From Bacteroidia bacterium (GTDB taxonomy: Bacteria > Bacteroidota > Bacteroidia > Bacteroidales > Azobacteroidaceae), in NCBI GenBank assembly GCA_025999115.1, contig BNWW01000055.1:1-11864 (forward strand): a stretch of DNA of 11,864 nucleotides, written 5' to 3'. A program made the translations under genes and the position numbers. This document shows, piece by piece, positions 1-5,470 of the stretch (position 1 is its first letter; each line of letters opens with the position of its first letter). The notes beneath the pieces were generated by a model. The model had not been told where the DNA came from. It did not search any database and worked only from the letters and a program-made list of their open reading frames with translations.

Positions 1-722
1 AGTGTTATGATAGACAAAGACAGAGGAAGGAACGGGTGGAACACCAAGCACGATACAATAAAATGACACCGAAGCAAAAAGCAACAGACGATGTTTTTCG
101 GGGACTCCAAACATTGACGCAAAGGATTGCTGACGAACTAATTCAACAGGCAGAGGAAAGTGACCGCCGGGAGGCAGCTGCAAGGATAGAACGGGAACGG
201 CAAGCCGAAATTCAACGGGAACTCGAACGCCAACATGCAGCACTGGTTAATTCGCGCAAGAATGTGCTGAATCGCTACAAAGAGGGTGCTTTTCCGACTT
301 CTTCCAGCAAACTGTCGGACGAAGTATGGTATTTTTCCTACCGCTTCAATAACAAAACCATTGAAAACAAACAGCCAACCGTGTATGTTACCAACGCTTT
401 CCCGATAGCACGATACAAAGACGGAACATTCCCGTTGAAACGCACGGTAACCGAGGAAATTACAGCAACCGGCGGTACCGGAAACATAATTATCGTAGGC
501 TCTTACACCTCGCAAGCCGAAGCTGAACGGGCGCAACGTGCTTTTATCGCTTCGCTGCAAACTACAGATATGGAGGCAATAGATTTGAAATACAAACGAA
601 AAATTTCGACAGATGCTACTCCCGGAAAAGACTTTTGGGGAATTTCGTCCGACAAGAGCAATACAAAAACACAACAAACAAATAAAACAACAAATGGGAA
701 AAATGATTTTTGGAACAAGTAA
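1..722 (+). CDS. 3' part of an uncharacterised coiled-coil protein with a possible SPOR-like C-terminal region
   Basis: The frame is open to the left edge of the window: codons from position 3 read CYDRQRQRKER into the first possible start, a GTG at 36. The gene therefore very likely begins upstream and this is its 3' portion, ending with TAA at 720-722. The visible protein begins with a highly charged, Glu/Arg/Gln-rich stretch (nucleotides about 130-260) typical of a coiled coil. A compact region follows that contains NIIIVGSYTSQAEAERAQRA (about 481-545). This resembles the core of SPOR domains, which bind denuded peptidoglycan, where a beta strand with a VGSF/Y motif is followed by a helix of the type SxAEAExA. 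The match is by eye and tentative. The tail is polar and rich in Lys, Asn and Thr. The stop lies 4 bases before the start of the next gene, so the two are almost certainly co-transcribed. I do not recognise the family. Confidence 0.7.
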   Translation, partial: CYDRQRQRKERVEHQARYNKMTPKQKATDDVFRGLQTLTQRIADELIQQAEESDRREAAARIERERQAEIQRELERQHAALVNSRKNVLNRYKEGAFPTSSSKLSDEVWYFSYRFNNKTIENKQPTVYVTNAFPIARYKDGTFPLKRTVTEEITATGGTGNIIIVGSYTSQAEAERAQRAFIASLQTTDMEAIDLKYKRKISTDATPGKDFWGISSDKSNTKTQQTNKTTNGKNDFWNK

Positions 723-726
723 GTCA

Positions 727-1992
727 ATGAAAAAGACATTGTTTTTAGTATGTATGGTGCTATTGACCGCCATCCCCTGTTGGGCACAAAACAATGAAAT
801 ACAAGCCTTTATAGAATTTGAAAAGGCGGAAACGGCATATAATGAAGGCAATTATACCGCCGCTGTACAGGCACTCAACAAAACGCAGGAATTTTTGGGT
901 ATTTGGACACCCAAAGTGTCCCATCTGAAAATACTCTCGCTCGATAGACTCTACAGAAAGGATAGAACACCGTATGTGGCAGATTTGCAGAAGGAAATTA
1001 CACTCTATATGAATTGGAGTGACAACAATACCGAGAATGTGGATACGGACAAATTTAGAGAGGTATATGCCGTAAACGAAAATGTTATTGCCTCCGAACA
1101 AAACCGGGCAAATTTGGGAAAGTCCTATCCGCAAGACTTTGACAAGAAAAAACAGGAAAACGATCTCGTCGCTATGGTGGATATATATAAACGTTATGCG
1201 GCCCTGTTTCCTTCGGATAGCAAAAAAACGGATATGGAGCAAGATTTGAAAACACTGTTTTATAAAAATGCCGCCGAACAAGAGCAAAAGAACAGTAAAG
1301 AAAATCTGCAAAAAGCCCTTAATTACTACAAAAATGCTACAGATTACGGATACGAAAAAAACACCGTTTCCAAAGACATTACAAGAGTAGTGAGCAAACT
1401 TAAACGCTTGGCAACCGTGCAGGGCAACTACGGTTACTTCGGTTTTGCTACCGATACACAAACACCACTCGGCATCAGTTTCGGCGGATTGAAATACAAA
1501 AAACTGGGCTTTTATATGACAGCGAAAATAAATACCATGCTCTTCAAATCCTCGAAAGAATACAGCGAAGACGCAGTAAAGGAACAGATAAAGAAACAGA
1601 GTGAGAAAGCAGGCGTGCAAACCGCGATGTACAATCTATCCTATTCCAATATCTACGGCGATTTGCCCGCCGAAAAACACGGCGCAGCCAATCTAACGCT
1701 CGGTTTGACCAAAGGCATCAGTTATCCGCTTTGGGTATATGCAGGCGTGGGTGTGGCTTATGTACAACCTCTGTACGAAGTGCGGACTACTAAATACGAC
1801 AGTTCGGGGAGTTCAACAGACGCAACCATTTCGTTAGGATATTACACCAATCCCGACGAAACGGAAAAAACAATCAGACCGGTAGTAGAAGCCGGTGCTA
1901 TTTACAAGTTAGGCGGTTTTTACCTCAATGCCGGTATCCGCACCGATTTAGACGGCGTGTATCTTAGCGGTGGTTTAGGATTTGCATTTTAA
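727..1992 (+). CDS. Secreted envelope protein: TPR-like N-terminal half, beta-rich outer-membrane-like C-terminal half
   Basis: The frame is open from 613, but the ATG at 727 is the better start. It gives a classical signal peptide (MKKTLFLVCMVLLTAIPCWA, then Gln), and the upstream extension would overlap the previous gene by more than 100 bases. The product is 421 residues. After the signal, residues about 25-55 (AETAYNEGNYTAAVQALNK) look like a TPR helix pair, and another helix-rich unit (LQKALNYYKNATDYGY) follows around residue 200. From about residue 235 to the end the sequence changes to short Gly/aromatic strands (GYFGFATD, GISFGGLKY, VYAGVGVAYV, GGFYLNAGIR) and finishes GGLGFAF. A terminal Phe with alternating hydrophobics is typical of outer-membrane beta-barrel proteins. 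I infer a periplasmic helical domain joined to an outer-membrane or surface beta domain. The function is unknown. Its position between the coiled-coil gene (4-base gap) and the lipoprotein gene (27-base gap) suggests one envelope complex. Confidence 0.8.
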   Translation: MKKTLFLVCMVLLTAIPCWAQNNEIQAFIEFEKAETAYNEGNYTAAVQALNKTQEFLGIWTPKVSHLKILSLDRLYRKDRTPYVADLQKEITLYMNWSDNNTENVDTDKFREVYAVNENVIASEQNRANLGKSYPQDFDKKKQENDLVAMVDIYKRYAALFPSDSKKTDMEQDLKTLFYKNAAEQEQKNSKENLQKALNYYKNATDYGYEKNTVSKDITRVVSKLKRLATVQGNYGYFGFATDTQTPLGISFGGLKYKKLGFYMTAKINTMLFKSSKEYSEDAVKEQIKKQSEKAGVQTAMYNLSYSNIYGDLPAEKHGAANLTLGLTKGISYPLWVYAGVGVAYVQPLYEVRTTKYDSSGSSTDATISLGYYTNPDETEKTIRPVVEAGAIYKLGGFYLNAGIRTDLDGVYLSGGLGFAF

Positions 1993-2019
1993 TAATAACA
2001 ATTTAATTATCAGTAAGAT

Positions 2020-3507
2020 ATGAAAAAGATATTTATAATAGCAATAGCCGCCCTTGCATTCGCGGCTTGCGAAAGGGAAGTAGAACCGATGCTTGACTTG
2101 TCGCCCGACAAGGAAATCACGTTCTCGGCAGGGATAGTAAGCAACGAAGTAAGGATGCAACGAGTGAAAGTAACCACCAATTTCAAATCGTATGACTGCA
2201 TCAAAGTTACGTTACCATCGGAAACTTTGGATTGGTACACTATTCAACAGTCGGGTAATTTCGTATTTATACAGGTTTCGCCCAACAAAACCCTCAAAGA
2301 GCGGAAAGCGGAAGTGATTTTCGGCGCAGGAACACTCACAAAGACCGTGCAGATTACACAAGAGGGCGTGAAAAACGCCTCTGTACCAAAAGTACGCACT
2401 CATGCCATAACCAATCTTCAGGGCAGCCTCGCCCTAAGCGGAGTTACAATGATTAACGATGGCGGTTTGACGGCTCTGCGATACGGTATCTGCTGGGCAA
2501 CCACCCAAAATCCAGATACCACGAGTGCCAACTTGGTAAAAATGGATGTACCAAGTAATTATCCCGACAATTATCCCGACAGCGTGAAAACAACCGTTTC
2601 CCTTACCAACTTATCATCGGCAACAACATACTATGTCCGCGCTTTTGCCGTGAACGAAAAAGGCATAGGCTATGGTGAGGAACAAACTATTACCACCGCG
2701 CAATTCCTGCCAACAGTTAGCACGCAAGCATCCACCAATATCACCGATAAAGCCGCCACCTTGAATGGAACCGTTACCGCCGCAGGCAGTGCTACTTACA
2801 CTAAAAAAGGATTTGTCTATAGCACAACTGCTAACCCGACTCTGGAAAACGCCACTAAACGAGAAGTTGCAGGAACCGCTTTCGGCACATATTTGGCAAA
2901 CATCACGGGTTTAACTGCTAACACTACTTATTATGTACGGGCGTATATTACCAATGCACAAGGAACAGAATACGGAAATATTATTGATTTTACAACTTTA
3001 CAGTTGGCAATACTGACTACCGGTGCAGCCACCGATATCACTACCACTTCGGCAACTTTGAATGCAACAATTACCAATGTGGGTGGACCTGCCTATACCG
3101 AAAGAGGGTTCGTTTATGCAACCACACAAAACCCGACAACAAGCAATACCAAAGTAGTAGTTTCGGGCAGTGGAACGGGAATTTTCTCACAAAATATAAC
3201 CGGATTGAATGTTAATACTACTTATTATGTTCGGGCTTATGCTATCAATGCACAAGGAACGGCGTATGGAAATTCGAGTAATTTTAAAACTTTGGATTAT
3301 ACATTGTCTAATGTAACAACAGAATCGGCAACGGATGTTACATACAATTCCGCAACTCTGAATGGAAGTGTTACTTTTATAGGCGACCCTGCCTATACCG
3401 AAAAAGGCTTTGTATATGCCACAACGCAAAATCCAACTGTGAGCAATACAAAAAAATTGTTTCAGGCAGCGAAGCGGGTAATTTTTCGGCAAGTATTACT
3501 GCTTTAA
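2020..3507 (+). CDS. N-terminal part of a frameshifted BACON/Fn3-repeat lipoprotein
   Basis: The 495-residue frame opens with a lipoprotein signal, MKKIFIIAIAALAFAAC; Cys17 would be lipidated. The acidic residues just after it (CEREVE) resemble surface-export signals of Bacteroidota lipoproteins, which is an inference. Residues about 35-117 fit a BACON domain: a DWYTI tryptophan motif, VSPNKTLKERKAEVIF, then a closing strand TKTVQITQEG. From residue 122 come Fn3-like repeats of about 95-108 residues (starts at 2383, 2707, 3004 and 3301), each with signatures like GFVYATTQNPT and TTYYVRAYAINAQGTAYGN. In the fourth repeat, after codon 479, the frame derails into KLFQAAKRVIF and stops at 3507. 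The missing half continues in the -1 frame from 3456, so the natural product is probably 916 residues ending at 4769. Likely roles are surface adhesion or glycan binding, not enzymatic. Confidence 0.85.
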   Translation: MKKIFIIAIAALAFAACEREVEPMLDLSPDKEITFSAGIVSNEVRMQRVKVTTNFKSYDCIKVTLPSETLDWYTIQQSGNFVFIQVSPNKTLKERKAEVIFGAGTLTKTVQITQEGVKNASVPKVRTHAITNLQGSLALSGVTMINDGGLTALRYGICWATTQNPDTTSANLVKMDVPSNYPDNYPDSVKTTVSLTNLSSATTYYVRAFAVNEKGIGYGEEQTITTAQFLPTVSTQASTNITDKAATLNGTVTAAGSATYTKKGFVYSTTANPTLENATKREVAGTAFGTYLANITGLTANTTYYVRAYITNAQGTEYGNIIDFTTLQLAILTTGAATDITTTSATLNATITNVGGPAYTERGFVYATTQNPTTSNTKVVVSGSGTGIFSQNITGLNVNTTYYVRAYAINAQGTAYGNSSNFKTLDYTLSNVTTESATDVTYNSATLNGSVTFIGDPAYTEKGFVYATTQNPTVSNTKKLFQAAKRVIFRQVLLL

Positions 3508-3887
3508 CCGATGGAACAACTTACTATGTGCGTGCATATGCTATCAATTCAAAGGGTGTAGCGTATGGAAATTCGAGTAGTTTTAAAACCAATACCTTAC
3601 CTGATGTAACCACTCTGCCGATAACGGATGTTATAAATAGTTCCGTTTCTTTTAATGGGAATATTACTTTTGCCGGCGACCCTGCATATACCGAAAAAGG
3701 TTTTGTATATGGAACAATGCAGAATCCGACTATAAATAACACTAAAGTTGTAGTTTCAGGTAGTGGTACCGGCAATTTCTCGGCAAGCGTTGGTAATTTA
3801 ACTGGCGCAACTACTTATTATGTGCGTGCTTATGCCACGAGCACTACAAGAACGGCTTACGGAAACACTATCAGTTTCCGCATTCCA
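2383..3887 (+). repeat. Five tandem Fn3-like domain repeats
   Basis: The units start at about 2383, 2707, 3004, 3301 and 3594. Units 2-5 are about 97-99 residues each; unit 1 is about 108 and more diverged. Each has an early Ala-Thr-Leu-Asn strand, a GFVYxTTQNP motif in the middle and a TTYYVRAYAxNxxGTAYGN motif near the end. Units 3, 4 and 5 are also very similar at the DNA level (for example the CCTGCxTATACCGAAA segments near 3090, 3388 and 3682), which suggests recent duplication or homogenisation. The frame break lies inside unit 4. Confidence 0.85.
3450..3456 (+). other. A7 homopolymer at the frame break: slippery site, contingency run or sequencing error
   Basis: The zero-frame codons across this site are ACA AAA AAA TTG, so the run has the A_AAA_AAA phase of a canonical -1 slippery heptamer. 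Re-reading the last A gives Thr-Lys-Lys-Ile-Val-Ser-Gly-Ser, which aligns with Thr-Lys-Val-Val-Val-Ser-Gly-Ser in the neighbouring repeats at about 3149 and 3740. The in-frame ancestor therefore most simply had eight A, and one A has been lost here. Alternatives are transcriptional slippage, programmed -1 frameshifting, phase variation by run-length change, or an assembly/read error. Confidence 0.8.
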
Positions 3888-4769
3888 ATTGTGTATGTGG
3901 CAGGAACGGCAAATTTTCGGTCTATCTTATGGACAAATGGTGTTCAATCTACTCTTTCTACTGGAGGTAGAGCTAATTCAGTATTTGTATCAGGTAATGA
4001 TGTCTATGTAGCAGGAAGAGCAAGTAATTACTACGGGGCTATTTGGAAAAATCGGAATATATACAACAGTTTCATTAATTACGACCTGCAATCTATATTC
4101 GTATCCGGTAATGATGTATATGTAGTAGGAAATGACGACAATAATGAAGGTAGTGCCAACGTTTGGAAAAACGACAATGCAACATCCCTTACGTTCGGAA
4201 CAGCGATTAGTAAAGGTCGGGCAAATTCAGTATTCGTATCCGGCAATGATGTATATGTGGCTGGATATATAAAAGGCAGCCAACTTGTTCCTACAGTTTG
4301 GAAAAATGGGGTGGCAACCACTCTCTCAAATAGAAACTCATACGATAATAATGCGGCTTCAGTATTCGTATCTGGTAGTGATGTATATGTAGCTGGACAT
4401 GGAGGTAATAGTGGTGGCATTGTTGGCGTAGTTGCAAAAATTTGGAAAAATGGCGTAGCAACTAATCTTTCCGATGGAACGAATAATGCTTACGCTTACG
4501 CTTATTCAGTATTCGTATCCGGCAATGACGTGTATGTAGCTGGAAGTGGATATATTGGTGGTTCTCCCTCTGTTGCCAAAATATGGAAAAATGGCGTTGC
4601 AACCAATCTTACAGATGGGACGAATTCTGCCACAGCCTATTCAGTATTTGTATTAGGTAATGATGTCTATGTGGCAGGTCAGGATGGTTCTCAAGCCATA
4701 TTATGGGTAAATGGCGTAGCAACAGACCTTGGAACAGGAGAGGCTAAATCTGTATATGTCAAAGAATAA
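3456..4769 (+). CDS. C-terminal part of the frameshifted lipoprotein: Fn3-like repeats and a seven-unit propeller-like domain
   Basis: This frame continues the preceding lipoprotein after a -1 shift. From 3456 it reads IVSGSEAGNFSASITALTDG and completes the fourth Fn3-like repeat, so it is not an independent gene. The first start-like codon, a GTG at 3528, falls inside the conserved YYVRAYA motif and has no signal peptide. A fifth Fn3-like repeat runs from 3594 to about 3887. From 3888 a new domain begins with seven copies of VYVA/VG (at 3891, 4002, 4116, 4251, 4383, 4530 and 4665), spaced 37-49 residues. Most are preceded by SVFVSGND and followed by WKNGVATxL. The protein ends SVYVKE, a lone copy of the strand that opens each later unit. 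This is what a circularly closed seven-bladed beta-propeller looks like. The fold is inferred, and no catalytic motif is visible. If the frame break is real and uncorrected, this part would not be made or exported. Confidence 0.8.
   Translation: MVSGSEAGNFSASITALTDGTTYYVRAYAINSKGVAYGNSSSFKTNTLPDVTTLPITDVINSSVSFNGNITFAGDPAYTEKGFVYGTMQNPTINNTKVVVSGSGTGNFSASVGNLTGATTYYVRAYATSTTRTAYGNTISFRIPIVYVAGTANFRSILWTNGVQSTLSTGGRANSVFVSGNDVYVAGRASNYYGAIWKNRNIYNSFINYDLQSIFVSGNDVYVVGNDDNNEGSANVWKNDNATSLTFGTAISKGRANSVFVSGNDVYVAGYIKGSQLVPTVWKNGVATTLSNRNSYDNNAASVFVSGSDVYVAGHGGNSGGIVGVVAKIWKNGVATNLSDGTNNAYAYAYSVFVSGNDVYVAGSGYIGGSPSVAKIWKNGVATNLTDGTNSATAYSVFVLGNDVYVAGQDGSQAILWVNGVATDLGTGEAKSVYVKE
3888..4766 (+). 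repeat. Seven tandem propeller-like units (VFVSGNDVYVAG...WKNGVAT)
   Basis: There are seven VYVA/VG motifs at intervals of 111, 114, 135, 132, 147 and 135 bases. The strand SVFVSGNDVYVAG is nearly invariant, and the segments leading to the WKNG motif vary in length, as loops on one face of a propeller would. DNA near 4230-4260 and 4507-4540 is almost identical. The first unit lacks the leading strand and the last 18 bases supply it, consistent with ring closure. Confidence 0.75.
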
Positions 4770-4899
4770 TTTCAAAAAGTATGGCAACTTCATTGGAGAG
4801 GGAAAATACTCGGTAAAAGGCGAATAGTTTTAGAAATAACAAATTTTAGAAATTGATAAAAAAAGCGCAGATGAGCCATTTTAATTAATCCGCAGGATT

Positions 4900-5007
4900 T
4901 TCATATCAATAGAAAATATGACATCCAATCCGACACAGAACTCCTAGGAGTTCAACCTCTCACGAGGTTGTGGCTTTTTGTTGTTTCCATTTTTCTATTG
5001 ATATGAA
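4900..5007. repeat. 108-base element bounded by a perfect 17-base inverted repeat, with internal hairpins
   Basis: The left arm TTCATATCAATAGAAAA (4900-4916) is the exact reverse complement of the right arm at 4991-5007. Inside lie a perfect 16-base palindrome, GAACTCCTAGGAGTTC (4938-4953), and a hairpin with stem CAACCTC/GAGGTTG and loop TCAC (4953-4970). Just outside, GCCC-TAAC-GGGC (5009-5020) can form another small hairpin. As RNA this would fold as a long closing stem with two inner hairpins. It could be a MITE-like or REP-like mobile repeat, or a small structured RNA. I do not recognise a named family. Confidence 0.7.
4953..4979 (+). terminator. Possible intrinsic terminator downstream of the lipoprotein gene
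   Basis: The 7-base stem CAACCTC/GAGGTTG with a 4-base loop is followed after four bases by TTTTT and then a T-rich stretch. It lies about 185 bases after the lipoprotein stop and would end the envelope operon. The spacer between stem and T run makes it imperfect. The hairpin may instead belong only to the inverted-repeat element that contains it. Confidence 0.35.
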
Positions 5008-5066
5008 TGCCCTAACGGGCAAAAATGCAACTCGAAGATGTTGTCAATTTTTAAATTCAAAAATAA

Positions 5067-5210
5067 GATAGAAACAGAAAAACCACACAAGACCGTTTCG
5101 GCAACCGCGTAGAAATAAAACATTGCGCCGACGGCAGAAAGGCAAAAGTAACTTTAGGAAAAGATCTGCGGCCAACATATACCAAAAAAAATTTGATGGA
5201 TAAACGATAA
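5067..5210 (+). pseudogene. Unrecognised coding remnant without a start codon
   Basis: Between stops at 5064-5066 and 5208-5210 the frame reads a plausible protein segment including TQDRFGNRVEIKH, GRKAKVTLGKDLR and TYTKKNLMDKR. No ATG, GTG or TTG is well placed at its 5' end and no ribosome-binding context is visible. The residue mix looks like real protein, not random translation, so it may be the tail of a gene truncated by rearrangement. I do not recognise the family, and it may be chance. Confidence 0.3.
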
Positions 5211-5226
5211 AATACTAATTAAGGTT

Positions 5227-5302
5227 ATTAGCCGAAATCGGCTTCGAAAGCTTCTCGGAATCAGAAAACGGATTGGACGCCTTTGTGCCGGAAACGCTTT
5301 TT
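5227..5302 (+). pseudogene. Duplicated internal fragment of prmA (codons 25-49)
   Basis: These 76 bases match 6712-6787 inside intact prmA at 74 of 76 positions, a constant offset of 1485 bases. The two differences, C for T at 5251 and A for G at 5263, are both silent third-position changes in Ser codons of the prmA frame. The fragment has no start, and its frame runs on to TGA at 5330-5332. It is a nonfunctional partial copy that makes a direct repeat with prmA, with the ATPase gene between the two copies. Confidence 0.9.
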
Positions 5303-5356
5303 ATCGTTCAAAACAATACCTGTCTGTTTTGATTTTTGGAACAATAGCAAAACCTC

Positions 5357-5387
5357 TTGCAAAACCAAAAAATAACTCCTACCTTTG
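5357..5387 (+). promoter_or_regulatory. Bacteroidota-type promoter for the ATPase gene
   Basis: A TTG at 5357-5359 is followed after 20 bases by TACCTTTG (5380-5387). This fits the Bacteroidota sigma-ABfr pattern TTTG-N19-21-TAnnTTTG, except that the first T of the upstream box is C. Transcription would begin near 5393 and leave a leader of about 78 bases before the ATPase ATG at 5471. Confidence 0.65.
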
Positions 5388-5402
5388 CCCAATCAAACTT
5401 CT

Positions 5403-5449
5403 AATTATCATGATAATTCAAACAATCACTTTGATTTATCATGATAATT
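5403..5449. promoter_or_regulatory. Pair of palindromic operator-like sites in the ATPase leader
   Basis: Site 1 is the perfect 16-base palindrome AATTATCATGATAATT (5403-5418). Site 2 (5436-5449) repeats 14 of those bases, TTATCATGATAATT, with a 12-base perfect palindrome core. Their centres are 31 bases apart, about three helical turns, so dimeric proteins on both sites would sit on the same face of the DNA. They lie just downstream of the expected transcription start, which fits repression. No regulator gene is next to them in this window. Confidence 0.6.
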
Positions 5450-5470
5450 AAAACTATATGAAGCAAAAAC

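Larger units (their letters stand above)
4770..5470. other. 700-base gap without an intact gene, between the envelope cluster and the ATPase gene
   Basis: I find no intact gene here on either strand. Positions 4770-4899 hold nothing convincing. Positions 4900-5020 hold an inverted-repeat element. Positions 5067-5210 are an open frame that looks like a decayed coding fragment. Positions 5227-5302 are a copied piece of prmA. Positions 5303-5356 are AT-rich with nothing recognised. Positions 5357-5449 are a promoter and operator-like sites belonging to the ATPase gene. The mix of scraps and repeats marks this as a site of past insertion or rearrangement. Confidence 0.7.

Noticed and set aside
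613..726. 38-codon upstream extension of the second envelope gene
   Set aside because: It overlaps the preceding gene and would bury the clear signal peptide that begins at the ATG at 727.
4079..4420. Minus-strand 113-codon frame in the propeller repeats
   Set aside because: It repeats a motif (PDTNTE) only because the plus-strand repeats are read backwards; it is a shadow of the coding repeat.
2383..4766. CRISPR-like regularity of the repeats
   Set aside because: The repeats are in-frame protein domains of about 110-325 bases with no short identical repeats and unique spacers, and no cas genes are present.
4756..4827. 23-codon plus-strand frame starting at an ATG inside the lipoprotein's last codons
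   Set aside because: Very short, no ribosome-binding context and no recognisable motif; it could be the tail of something lost but cannot be supported.
5458..5460. ATG 13 bases upstream of the ATPase start
   Set aside because: It is out of frame with the ATPase and opens only a short frame running into that gene; a leader peptide is not supported.
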